Shown here in pieces: positions 49,493 to 59,833 of a stretch of 64,000 nucleotides of DNA. The notes beneath the pieces are model-generated. The model saw nothing but the letters and a program-made list of their open reading frames with translations, made no database searches and was not told where the DNA came from. Positions within the stretch are counted from its first letter, which is position 1. Every line of letters begins with the position of its first letter. Position numbers and translations under genes: made by a program. Origin of the DNA: an uncultured Candidatus Altimarinota bacterium (lineage in GTDB: Bacteria > Patescibacteriota > Gracilibacteria > BD1-5 > JAGOOR01); the NCBI GenBank assembly GCA_937924685.1, contig CALEVN010000020.1, positions 1-64,000 of the forward strand. Reading direction: 5' to 3'.

Positions 49493-50356
49493 ATGAACTC
49501 TCCGTCAAATCACCAGGAATCCAGAATTGGTTGTCTGGGTACAAAAATAATTCTACCTGCGACAATTATCGCATTAATAGCTGCCGCAGTAGTGAAGCTT
49601 TCTTCGTCTTCCTCCGACCATTGAACTCCTCATGATTCGATACCACAACTGTTCAAAAAAATGGCCTCAGAGCAAGAGTGACTCATACCATCAATACTTT
49701 TTTTCAAGGAACATCGAAAAGAAGTGCAAGATTTCATGAAACAATTTTTGACTGAAAAAATGACTATGGATAAAAGAGACGAAGATTTGATGAAGGAATT
49801 AACAAAAGTTCTTCAGGAAAAATTTCCAGTAATACAACAATACCCGCAGCATTTTTCACTTTCTCTCGTGAGTCTCTATGAAGTAAGTCTGGATGGCGCA
49901 GCGAGGCATACAAGTCTTAATTTTGGTACAACTCAATATCTCCCAGCTGATGATAAAAATGGTGACAAGCAAGGAGATGGATACGAAGATATACACGTCA
50001 ACCATCAGTTCCCTCGAAGAGAAGAAGAAAAGATGAAACCAGGAGAAGCGCTCTTTCGGCACTATGAATGAGTTCAGAAATATCTCGATCAAAATATAGG
50101 TGAGATAGTTTCTCGTATTCACTCTTCTCGAAAAAAATGGTGAGAGCTTTCTGAAATAGAACTTTTGTATGTATTGAGTGATCTCTTTGCAGATAATGCT
50201 ACGCTCCAATTATATATTATCTGAGAATTTACTATTCAGAGAGAAATAAAATCAACTCCAAAAGGAGAAACAATTCGCATATATATCTCTGTGCCATATA
50301 GGAACGATGATCCTCATGTGATCGAAATTTTTGTTCCGAGGAGTATCACTGCATAA
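49493..50356 (+). CDS. Membrane-anchored protein, 287 residues, unknown
   Basis: The frame reads through five TGA codons. One membrane helix lies at about residues 18-37, then a Ser-rich stretch and a soluble outer part with helices (E-V-Q-D-F-M-K-Q-F-L) and a segment with D-K-N-G-D-K-Q-G-D-G-Y that resembles a calcium-loop (EF-hand or dockerin-like), although this is weak. I do not recognise the family. The gap 50357-50560 has no convincing gene, only a short TTG-started frame. Confidence 0.65.
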
Positions 50357-50560
50357 AGTTTTTTAGACTGAAAATTAGACAATTTTATTTATTATTTTAT
50401 AAAAAAATAATACTGGATTTGGTTTGCAATGACCTCTTATTTTTTTAAAATTAGGAGGTGGTTTTGCTCTTGTTTATGCACTTTTTCATAAAAAAGCTCA
50501 TAACAGACAACATCCAGCTTGGATAAAAATTGTACTCACTTAATTTCTAATCAACATTAC

Positions 50561-51817
50561 ATGGCAGTCAGCGACCTCGTAGCTCTCGTCGATGTGTGAA
50601 GTTCTCGCATCAAAACGCTCGTTGGATCTTTTATCATTGATCCGGCAAATCCAAACCGACCAAAACTCAATGTCCTCGGAGTCGGTGTCGTCAAATCAGA
50701 TGGTGTCCGAAAAGGAACTATTCTTGATATGGAAGAATTTAAGAAAAATCTCGATGAATCTCTCACTGAGGCAGAGAACATGGCCGGACAACAATTTCCT
50801 CATGTTGGTATCTGTCTCTCTGGTACTGGTATCCAGATTCATCACAATCAGGGGATGATTGCTATTCCATCAAATGAAGTCACACAGGACGATGTGAATC
50901 GTGTCCTCGATATGGCACAAAATGGTATCACGCTCACCAATCAAACAGTCCTCAAAATTATTCCAGAATCTTTCTCAGTTGATCTCGAACACCACGTGAA
51001 GTCGCCAGTTGGAATGAGTGCAAAGAAGCTCGAAGTAAATGCTTACATCTTTACTATTCCTACAACAGCACTCAATAATGTCCGAAAAGGATTCAAAGAT
51101 GTTGGTATCGATGTCGTCGATGTATTCCCATCTCTTTTGACTTCACCAGAGGCTGTCCTCTCTCGTCGTCAAAAAGAGCTCGGAGTTGTCTGTATCGATA
51201 TTGGTTCTTCTTGTACTGGTGTTACTATTTTTGAAGAAGGGGCACTCCGTCATGCAGCTATCATCCCAGTTGGTGGTGAGTATGTCACATCAGATATAGC
51301 TCTCGGTGTACGAGTCTCTGTCGATGTCGCAGAAAAACTCAAAACTGACTACGCTGATCTCACATTCTGTGATCTCGCAAAACCAAAAGATGAGGAAATC
51401 GCACTCAGTCGTATCGATAAAAAAGAAACCGAGACAGTTTCAAAACTCTATCTCGCTCAGATCGCTCAGGCTCGCTACAAAGAAATCCTCTCTCTCGTCA
51501 ATGCTGAACTCAAAAAACTCGGTCGTGATGGTATGCTTCCAGAGGGTGCAGTATTCGTCGGCGGAGGATCAAAAGCTCGCAATCTCATCGAACTCGCAAA
51601 ATCAGAACTCCGCCTCCCATGTTCTATTGGTTTCCCAGAAGACCAAGAATATGTCACTGGTACGTCAGTTTCTGATCCAGGATTTGCTGGCGCGATCGGT
51701 GCCCTCCTCCTCTCACAGAGAGTGGGTGGTATGAACAAGGGTCGTATGACCATCGGTGCTGGTATCGGCGGTATGAAAGAATCAGCAAAGAAATTTTTCA
51801 AATTTCTTCTTCCATAA
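50561..51817 (+). CDS. ftsA: Cell division protein FtsA
   Basis: The 418-residue actin-like protein tethers FtsZ to the membrane. The phosphate-1 motif reads V-D-V-G-S-S-R-I-K, where Gly is TGA at 50594; the second phosphate motif is I-D-I-G-S-S, and the late G-G-G-S is present. It ends with a basic-hydrophobic C-terminal helix (S-A-K-K-F-F-K-F-L-L-P), as expected for membrane binding. ftsZ follows after 36 nt. Confidence 0.95.
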
Positions 51818-51853
51818 TTTAACTTCATTATTTTCCCATTAATTCTCTCTTCT

Positions 51854-53059
51854 ATGCCAGCTCCAAAAACTACAAAAAAAGGTTCTAAAAGCTCTTCTCT
51901 CAAAGGCCTTTTTCTCAAAGATACTCCTCCTCAACCAGAGGAAATAAATGTCTCACAGATGATATCGCCTGTTGCGAGCATCAAAGTCATCGGTTGTGGA
52001 TGAGCCGGTCAGAATACTATCAATCGTATGATTGAGAGTGGTCTCTCAGGCGTCGAATTTATCTCTATCAATACCGATAACCAGGCTCTCTATGGTTCTC
52101 AGGCTGAGACAAAACTCGCTATCTGACCGACGGTCACTCGTGGTCTCGGTGCTGGTGGCGATCCAGAAAAAGGTAAAAAAGCTGCTGAAGAATCTATCGA
52201 AGATATCCGTCGTATGATCCAGGGCGCTGATATGGTTTTCGTTACTTGTGGTCTCGGTGGAGGTACTGGTTCTGGTTCTGCTCCGGTCGTCGCTGAAGTA
52301 GCAAAAGACATGGGTATTCTCGTCGTCGGTGTCGTCACAAAACCATTCGCTTTCGAAGGTCAGAGAAGAAATAATCAAGCTCTCGAAGCCTATGATAATC
52401 TCAAATCAAAAGTCGATACACTCATCACGATTCCGAATGATCGTATCCTCACTATCATCGATAAGAAAACTCCTCTCCTCGATGCATTCCGTATTGTCGA
52501 TGAAGTCCTCGCAAATGGTGTACAGGGTATCTCAGATCTCATCACTCAACCAGGTCTCATCAACGTCGACTTCGCCGATGTAAAATCAGTCATGAAGGAT
52601 GCAGGTTCTGCACTCATGGGTATCGGTTACGGACGTGGTGAATCTCGTGCGACAGATGCAGCTCGTGCTGCTATCGAGAGTCCTCTCCTTGAACTCTCTA
52701 TCATGGGTGCTCGCGGTCTCGTCTTCAATATCACTGGTGGTCATGACCTCTCAATGTTTGAAGTTGATGAAGCTGCTCGCGTCATCACTGCAGCATGTGA
52801 CCAGGATGCAAATATTATCTTTGGTGCGACAGTTGATCCAAGCTTCGAAGAAGGTGAAATCAAAATCACTGTCGTTGCAACAGGATTCGATGAATCTCAA
52901 GTGACTATTCGTAAAGATGGTCCATCAGCTCCTCGACCTGCTTCTTCTTCATCATTTGGTCGACGTGTTCTCGGATCTCAGCCAGCTGAAGCTGCTCCAG
53001 CAGAAAAATCTCCAGCAGACGATCTCGATATCCCAGCATTCCTCCGCAATCGTAAATAA
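51854..53059 (+). CDS. ftsZ: Cell division protein FtsZ
   Basis: The 401-residue tubulin-like GTPase builds the division ring. I-K-V-I-G-C-G-G-A-G starts the GTPase domain and [13 protein letters not shown] follows; the Gly after C-G and that after L-A-I are TGA at 52001 and 52124, both invariant in FtsZ. The tubulin signature is GGGTGSG, the synergy loop N-x-D-F-A-D-V is present, and the C-terminal tail is D-I-P-A-F-L-R. The start at 51854 gives a 35-residue N-terminal extension rich in Lys and Ser. Confidence 0.97.
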
Positions 53060-53068
53060 TTGTGCGAT

Positions 53069-53662
53069 ATGTTTATCGCTATCGAATGAGTCGACTGAGC
53101 TGGCAAGGATACTCAATTGAAGCTTCTCTTGAGTCATTTGATAGACCAAAATAAACACCGAGTGATTACGAAATCTCGTGAGCCTTCACAGATGACAGAG
53201 GCAGGAAAAAGATTGAATGAGATAGCGCAAAAACATATCGAAGTGTCTGCACTGGAAACTGCCAAACTTTTCTCAGAAGATCGAAGAGAGCTCGAATTAT
53301 TTCGAGCTTCTCTTCTCACTCGAGATATCTGGATCCTCTCTTCTCGTTGTGACCTCACGACTTATGTCTATCAGGGGTATGCGAGTGGTGTAAGTTTCGA
53401 TGAGATATATGAGTTCCATAAGGATATTCTTGCTCCAGAGCTCACTATTGTGCTCATGATTTCTATTGAAACCATGCTTGCTCGGCTCGGGAATCGCACA
53501 GATGCACGAGAAATATATGAACAGGAGGATTTTCTCAGAAGATGCCATGCAGGCTATCTCTCTGCTATCGAATTTCTGAAATCAAAAGGTCGAAATATTG
53601 TGGTCGTTGATGGAGAGGGAAGTGTCGAGGACGTCTCTGAAAGAGTAAAAAGTCTTTTTTAA
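53069..53662 (+). CDS. tmk: Thymidylate kinase
   Basis: The 197-residue kinase makes dTDP from dTMP. It begins M-F-I-A-I-E-G-V-D-G-A-G-K-D-T-Q, where two P-loop-region glycines are TGA at 53087 and 53093. T-K-S-R-E-P, D-R, Y-Q-G-Y-A-S-G and D-I-L-A-P-E-L follow. The ATP-loop glycines are therefore made only by UGA decoding. It starts 9 nt after ftsZ, so it is probably cotranscribed with division genes. Confidence 0.95.
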
Positions 53663-53922
53663 TTTAACTGCGAAAGTTTTTCCAGGAGTGCTATTTCTCT
53701 CTTTGTCAGAAGCCAAGGTCTTTCTCTATCTATTAATCGAAATATTGAAGCATCTTCTGGTTCTAGAGAGCCAATAGATATAGTATCCATTATCTTGAGT
53801 AATTTTTCTCGTGGACTTTTTAGTGAGTTACTTTCTCGGCCAAAACTTGTCCCATTCGTCAGAGTTGATTGATGCGCTACAAATCCGTTAGGATGAAGTG
53901 CTGATGGTCACCAGGGTCGCAT
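53659..53922 (-). CDS. Unknown 87-residue protein
   Basis: This short frame (one TGA codon) runs from an ATG at 53922 to TAA, overlapping the convergent tmk stop by 4 nt. It has a helical C-terminal half rich in Leu, Glu and Arg (L-L-T-K-R-E-I-A-L-L-E-K-L). It has no membrane segment and I do not recognise it. Confidence 0.45.
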
Positions 53923-53985
53923 ATTTAAATAAATTACAGGGGAAAGAGGGCGTTGATTGTACGATATTTTCTCATTTCACAAATT

Positions 53986-54891
53986 TTATTCTCCGTTGAG
54001 TATTTTTTCTATCAGAGGTGCGATAGAGAGTATTTTGAGGTTTGGTATTTCTCTGGCTCTCTGATTATTGATAGGGATGCTATCAGTTGTGATGAGTTCA
54101 TCGAGACTTTTTGCGAGTTCTTTCTGTGCTTCGTTTGGGAAGACCCCATGTGGGGCAAATGCTCGTACACTTTTCGCTCATTTTTTTCTCAGCATGTTTG
54201 CTGCTTCTCTCAGAGTTCCTCCAGTTTGTATCAGGTCATCGACGAGAAGAATATCTCTGTCTTTTGGATCTCATTCCTTGATGCTAATGATTCTCTCGAT
54301 ACCATCACGGACTTTCGCACAGATAATTCGTGCATTTTCTGGGAATATATCCTTGAATCGTTTCGCTGCTCCATCATCGGGGAAAGCTATCACAGTATTG
54401 GGTTTTACATCGAGGAGCGATGTGGCTGTATGGAGTTCCACATTGACCTTGAAAGGATCAAACAGAAAACGCTCTACTAAAGCATGAATATCAAATGTAT
54501 GTATACTTGTTTTTTCTTTTCTTCCAGAAGGTACATGCGAGAGGAGGTCCGCGAAGTATCTCGCAGTTGCTACTTCTCACTTTTTTGAAATTCGTTCCAT
54601 AGTACCGACAGGAAAATATGGCACTATGACTCGCACTTTATCTGCGTAATAATCCACGAGCACTCGTATCATCGCATAGTTTGAGAAGAAATTCTTCGGT
54701 TCAGAAAAATCAGCTATATAGGTGACATCTTTGTGCTCGACATCTCGTTTTACATTTTCAATTGTGATATTTGGCCAACCATCTGGAAAGCTCTGTATAT
54801 GAGCTTCTCCATGTCGAAGTGTTTCTGGATTATTCTCCACGAGAGTTTTTTCCAAATCGGAAAAATTTGGATGACTAAAAAGAGTTTTCAT
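53986..54891 (-). CDS. Ribose-phosphate pyrophosphokinase-like protein
   Basis: The 301-residue product shows the two-domain type I phosphoribosyltransferase arrangement of PRPP synthetases: F-P-D-G-W in the N-terminal domain, V-P-Y-F-P-V-G-T-M-E-R at about residue 89, and the PRPP loop V-D-D-L-I-Q-T-G-G-T-L near residue 237. I use the ATG at 54891, 10 nt after the stop of the preceding gene, as earlier ATGs overlap it. Three TGA glycines. It is clearly divergent from the standard Prs and might have another substrate. Confidence 0.82.
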
Positions 54892-54901
54892 AAGAGAATA
54901 A

Positions 54902-55864
54902 TTAATATTGAATAATGCTTTCATTTCGGTAAGCATTGAGTTTTTGTCGGAGGGGATGATGTGTGAGCTCATCGAGTCATATGAGCACTAAAACACCATC
55001 AACCCGAGCACCGATTTTTTCTATCAGGCTTGCGGCAGCCAAAAGCGTACCACCTGTGGCGAGGAGATCATCGATTATGACGACGTTTTTTCCTTCTTCG
55101 ATGGATCATTCTTGTATTTCGATACTACTTTCTCCATACTCAAGCGAATATGATGTGCCGACAGTTTTTCATGGAAGTTTTCATTTTTTTCGGATCATGA
55201 CAAAGGGCTTATTTAGTATCTGAGCTACTGGTATACCAAAGAGAAATCATCGAGCATCAAGACCAGCTATGACATCAGCATTTTTTGCTTTTTTTGCGAG
55301 CTCAAAACAGGCAAATTGCATGGCCTTTGGACAGGTTAAAAGAGGTGAAATATCCTGAAAAGTGATTCCTGGTTTTGGGAAATTTTCGTGAGCCTGGATG
55401 TAGTCTTTCAGATCTATTTTTGAGATATAAGCATTCACTCGAGAACCAAATTTCTCTGTACACTTTTTGATAACTTCTTCTGTATTTTCGAGTTGGGAGA
55501 GTGGTAGAAGTGTATCGACGAGTTCTCCTGTGAGATTTTGAAGCTTCTCTTTATTTGGAATATCTCTCGAGTATTTATTTCTCTCTGCCGCTACATATCT
55601 GTGCCATTCAGCCAGAAGAATTGGTAACTGAGCAATTTCTCCAGGTTCTTTATTGGTTCACTTCGGAATTTCTAGACCCAGATGAGCTGCAGCTGATACT
55701 ATGTTTATGAGGAGGTCGGCCGATTCTTTTTGTATTTCTGGTGTATTATTTTCTTGTATTGCTACGAGGAGTTCACCGAGTTCTTGTGTTGTCTTGGAGA
55801 GGACATCATCGAGCGTGACATGGGCATCGATTTCGAGATGATGATAGGGTTTGAGAGAGTTCAT
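54902..55864 (-). CDS. MazG-like pyrophosphohydrolase fused to adenine phosphoribosyltransferase
   Basis: One frame of 320 residues. The first about 70 residues form a MazG-like helical domain with the metal-binding E-L-G-E and E-S-A-D (the E-x2-E and E-x2-D motifs), followed by a linker, and then an adenine phosphoribosyltransferase domain with [24 protein letters not shown] (Gly by TGA at 55247) and the PRPP loop [14 protein letters not shown]. The domains are normally separate proteins. There is no TAA or TAG between them. MazG domains cut (d)NTPs to NMPs and APRT salvages adenine, so a joint nucleotide salvage or cleansing role is reasonable. Confidence 0.88.
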
Positions 55865-55882
55865 AAAAGAAGATTTAAATAA

Positions 55883-56221
55883 TTATTTTTCTGAGTCTGA
55901 TGCCTCATTTCAAGTGAGATTGAATTTAACTTCCGCAGTACTGCCACTTTCATCAAATGACTGCCAGCTATTTATTTTAATGTGCGGATTTTTCATCCCA
56001 AGCAAGAAAAGGTATGTAGATATATCATCATGTTTTTCTTTGGCGTTATCTCTAAGGACAAGTGAAACACTATTTTTACTTTGAGCGAGCGCGGCTATCA
56101 GAGCATGGTCGATATCTTTTTCTAGAATCTTTGAGATTTTTCCTGGTATCATAGCTGCAGCAAGTTCGCGAGCTGATTCAGGTTTTTTGACGAGTTCCTG
56201 AGCGTCTTGGAGTGTGAGCAT
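55883..56221 (-). CDS. Unknown protein, 112 residues
   Basis: A helical N-terminal half (A-Q-E-L-V-K-K-P-E-S-A-R-E-L-A) precedes a beta-rich part (V-S-L-V-L-R-D-N-A-K). One TGA close to the end. It lies upstream of the MazG-APRT gene on the same strand, so it may be in the same transcript. I do not recognise the family. Confidence 0.65.
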
Positions 56222-56339
56222 AAAAAAGAAGATAGGAAATAAAGCGAGGACACTTTACCCCTGAATAGGTATTTCTTTTTTATTTGTATATATTTTGTAA
56301 ATTATTAATTTTTATTGATTTAAAAATGTTTTAAATATA

Positions 56340-57116
56340 ATGAAAAATGAATACAAAAAATATGTAATAAATAATTACAATATGAAAAATTATCAGACTA
56401 TTTTGGAGCGACTTGGTGTACCAGAGAAAGCATCAATTATCTACATAGACCTCATCGAGCATAGTCGTTCTTCGCCATCACAGATTGTCATTCGTACAGG
56501 TCTCCATCGACCTGAGGTGTATCGTTATCTACCTATACTCGTGGAGTCAGGCTTGGTCATTATTTCGCGAACAGGGAAGCGGCAGTTTTTTACTGCTGGG
56601 TCGCCTGAGAAAATCACTGATCTCTTTTCTGACCTCCAGGATAATGCGACACGTATGATACAGGAGCTCAATGAGAAATACCTCGTCATGAATCAAAAGC
56701 CCCATGTAGAGTATCAAGAGGGGAGAAAGGGCGTCACGGCAGTTTTTGCTGATATAGTCTCGACCCTTGGTGAAGATGAGACATTTTATCGGGTGACTTC
56801 TGAGGTGGATGTAGAAAAAGTGAATACGTATTTACCTGCGAACTATCGAAATATTCGTGATAAGAAAAAACTCCAGCGCTATGTCATCATGTCCTCTAAT
56901 GCAGCCAAAATAAAACAAAAGAGACTTGATCGTGATCTCGTCGTCGTACCTCAAAATATGGATGAATTTCGTGATAATGTCCTTATGACGATCTACGGTC
57001 ACAAGGTTGCATATATTGATTTTAACACTGAGACCTCTATCACTATCACCAATCCTATGATTGCCGAATTTCAAAAAAAGCTTTTCAAGCTCGCATACAA
57101 TTCGCTCAAAAAATAA
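56340..57116 (+). CDS. TrmB-family transcriptional regulator
   Basis: The 258-residue product has a TrmB-like winged helix at about residues 20-80 (Y-I-D-L-I-E-H-S-R-S-S-P-S-Q-I-V-I-R-T-G-L-H-R-P-E-V-Y-R-Y-L), then a C-terminal domain that resembles the phospholipase D-like part of such regulators. TrmB is mostly archaeal but also found in CPR bacteria. A later start at 56382 (Met-15) is possible. No TGA is used. The targets are not known. Confidence 0.83.
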   Translation: MKNEYKKYVINNYNMKNYQTILERLGVPEKASIIYIDLIEHSRSSPSQIVIRTGLHRPEVYRYLPILVESGLVIISRTGKRQFFTAGSPEKITDLFSDLQDNATRMIQELNEKYLVMNQKPHVEYQEGRKGVTAVFADIVSTLGEDETFYRVTSEVDVEKVNTYLPANYRNIRDKKKLQRYVIMSSNAAKIKQKRLDRDLVVVPQNMDEFRDNVLMTIYGHKVAYIDFNTETSITITNPMIAEFQKKLFKLAYNSLKK

Positions 57117-57123
57117 AAAGCCC

Positions 57124-57687
57124 CTATTCAATAGTTATATCATACGACTGGAGGAGTCCTGCAATGCCTGATTGAGCAAATTTTGCCTTCTTGATTTTAT
57201 TTGTTTCTGGATTGATGATGTAGTGATAGGATGTTCGAAAATCTGCCTTTTCGAGAATCGTATTTTGGAAGAGAGCTAGAGAAAAATTACACTCATTAAA
57301 CACGGATTCGCTCAAATCTGTCTCAATAAATGATACTTCGTGGAGAGAGCATTTCTTCCATTGTGTCTTTCTCATCTTCATTCTGTGAAAAGAGGAGAGA
57401 TTGAGCATGCAATTTTCAAACGAGACAACAAAGAGAAAACTATCACAATTCCCGAATCCGACTCAGAGGAGCTTGCAATCACGAAAGGTTATGTCACGCA
57501 GTGCGGTATTTGTCACTACGACATTACTCATATTACAATTCACAAATTCGCATTCAGAAAATTTTACATTGGAGAGATTGACCCCAACAAAATTGCACTG
57601 AGAAAAGACGCACGATTCATATTCTTGTCCGAGAGCTTCTTTCGTGAAATCTATTTTTTCAAATGTTTGGTTTTCAAAAGCGTCCAT
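57124..57687 (-). CDS. Pentapeptide-repeat-like protein
   Basis: The 187-residue product has repeated five-residue steps with F or L at the centre (F-E-K-I-D-F, C-V-F-S-Q-C-N-F, V-N-L-S-N-V-K-F-S-E-C-E-F-V-N-C), forming a right-handed beta-helix. The family includes DNA mimics that bind gyrase and confer quinolone resistance; this is short and may be of another kind. It reads through TGA at 57463. The last part loses the repeat. Confidence 0.85.
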
Positions 57688-58059
57688 TTATTTCTTCATT
57701 TTTCCGCTGAGCCACACAAGAGGAAATGCTGTGACAGCCAGAGCGATAGGGTACCAATGATCTGAGAGATTCCATCCAGCGAAGATACCAGCGATACCTC
57801 CAAATGTTCCTATAACTGCTAATACTTTCACATGTTTCATAGGATTGCTCGGAGCGAGTATTGCTGTGATATAACCACCGAGAACAGCGTAGGTACTTCG
57901 ATAGAGAAAGGCTATCACGAGCAGCTTCGTATCAAAAATTCATGACCGTACAGATGGGAAATATCCCAGCTTTTCAAGCACTTTATCGGTGACGACTGAG
58001 AGAATAAAAACTGTGAGAAATCCAGCCACGACAGCGATGATACTTTTAGTGTTTTTCAT
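57688..58059 (-). CDS. Small membrane protein, 123 residues
   Basis: Four hydrophobic segments (about residues 7-25, 47-67, 75-92, 98-115). One TGA at about 57942. Its stop codon abuts the ATG of the pentapeptide protein, so the two are translationally coupled. I do not recognise the family. Confidence 0.7.
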
Positions 58060-58076
58060 AAAGAGAAGTATAGGGA

Positions 58077-58382
58077 TTATTTCTTCTTCGGCCAGCCCCA
58101 ATTCCAGCGAGGTTTTTCACCTGTTTTATAACAGATAAAAATAAGGAGAAGAGTGAGTACGATAATCGGTCCACCAAATACCAAAAAATTGCTTCCTGAA
58201 TCAGGATTTCCTGGGATGGATTCTTTTCGCATAGATACGAGAGCAATAACAGATGCTATATAGACTCATATCACAACCCAGCCCTGCCATCGGACAGGAG
58301 TCCAACCCCAACCAAATGGTTTTGCTTTGAACCAATATCCTTTTGGATTATCGCGGAGATAGGAGAGATATTTTTGGAACAT
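58077..58382 (-). CDS. Small Trp-rich membrane protein, 101 residues
   Basis: This frame is hidden in the standard code. It has a Trp-rich soluble start (Y-W-F-K-A-K-P-F-G-W-G-W-T-P-V-R-W-Q-G-W), two membrane segments and a basic, Trp-rich end. The pattern resembles a small family of conserved hypothetical membrane proteins, but I cannot name it. One TGA Gly in the first helix. Confidence 0.65.
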
Positions 58383-58386
58383 AAAT

Positions 58387-59034
58387 TTATTGAATCATCT
58401 TAAATGATTCTGTTATCATTTTAATTTTATTTTCTGTCAGTTTGCATAATGGTCCTGGTCATTTTTCTCATAAATCTGGACAGGTTTGATTATTTGGCCA
58501 GAGGGTGAAAGTAAAATTCTTATTAGATCATAAAAATATACCTAATGCAGTACTCAGATCTCGTGGTGTATTTCTTAGCCACGACTTATTCTCTTTATCT
58601 GTTTCAGCATTTGCACTCCACCAGGATGTTTTAAATACATGGATAACAAAAATATCAGGATTAGGAGCATTTTTTATATAAAAAGTATAGTTTCTTAATA
58701 TTTCTCCATTAGCGTATTCTTCTCTTTTGCTGTACCAAAGATTTTTGTAACCTTTATCAAATGTGAAACTAAAACCATCATCTTCATTTTTATACTCTAG
58801 ACCTACTCAATCAATTTGGGTGTTCTGAGTTTTTGTTTCGTCGGTAGTTTGCTTGAGTTGTATTTGTTTTTCTGTTTCAACAATGTTATTTCATTCATTA
58901 TTTTTTGAATTATCTCATATTGGTTGCACGATTGGTTGATTAGTTTCTTGAGTTTTTTGGTTGGTATTCCTTGTTCATACACATCAACTTAAACAGAGAG
59001 ATAATACAAAATATATAAATAGTTTCTTTTTCAT
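58387..59034 (-). CDS. Predicted lipoprotein, 215 residues
   Basis: The frame has 215 residues and uses eight or more TGA glycines; it is invisible in the standard code. It begins with a basic, hydrophobic signal ending in the lipobox L-C-L-S-G-C, in which Gly is TGA, so lipid attachment itself depends on recoding. An Asn/Gln/Thr-rich linker follows, then a domain with F-S-F-T-F-D-K-G-Y, similar in type to small secreted beta-rich domains. Unknown function. Confidence 0.78.
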
Positions 59035-59101
59035 TGGATAAAAGTATTAAGAATGTAAGACTATTAAATTATACTAAAAAATAAGAACAAGATACTATCT
59101 T

Positions 59102-59743
59102 TTATTTTCTACACTCCTCACACCCGCACCACTTCGCGAGCGGAGTCTCTGAACATTTACATTTTTTCGCTGTACAGATGTATCGGCCGAAGAGGACAAT
59201 CGCATGATGCATTGTGCGTTTTTGTTCCTCGCTTAATAGCTTTTCGAGTTTTTTATCTGTCTCTTCTGGCGTTTTGGTTTTGACTATTCCCATACGATTC
59301 ATCACTCGGTGGATATGGGTATCGACACCGATAAAGGGCATATCGTAGAGATGAGAGAGGACGACTTTCGCTGTTTTGATTCCGACTCAGGGGAGAGTTC
59401 GGATAGTGTCGAGTGTGTGTGGGATTTTTCCACCGTGTTCGTGAACGAGTTTCTCTGCCGTTTGGAAGAGGTGCTTCGTTTTTACTCGATAATAGTTTAC
59501 TCCTCGGAGCATGACTTCGACTTTTTCTGGTTCGAGCTTCAGGAGATCGGCGGGAGTTTTCACTATTTCAAAGAGTTTTTTTGTTGCTTTGTTTACTCCC
59601 TTATCTGTCATCTGAGCGGAGAGCATGACTGCTGTGAGGAGCTGAAACGGTGTCTCGAAATCGAGCTCTATGGTTTTTGTTGGATAGACTTTAAATATCT
59701 CATTCAGTATTTCATCACGTTCTGTTTTTGTGCGGAGTTTCAT
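59102..59743 (-). CDS. nth: Endonuclease III (DNA glycosylase/AP lyase)
   Basis: The 213-residue base-excision repair enzyme has the helix-hairpin-helix L-P-G-V-G-I-K-T-A with its Gly by TGA at 59387, catalytic Lys in G-I-K-T-A, and catalytic Asp in V-D-T-H-I-H-R. The C-terminal iron-sulfur region reads C-TAKKCK-C-SE-T-PLAKW-C: the third of the four usual ligands is Thr, while an additional Cys lies between the first two and two more are at the C-terminus (C-G-C-E-E-C). The cluster might be coordinated differently. Confidence 0.93.
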
Positions 59744-59833
59744 GGGTATAGTATATTCAAAAATAGAAGTTCACACTTTCTTAACCAAAAATAATTGCAA
59801 AAACCCTGCTTTACTCTATCCTCATACCATCGT

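Noticed and set aside
50424..50541. Short TTG-started frame with one hydrophobic segment (about 38 residues) upstream of ftsA
   Set aside because: No ATG, no promoter close by and no recognised family; it could be chance. Left out of the feature list.
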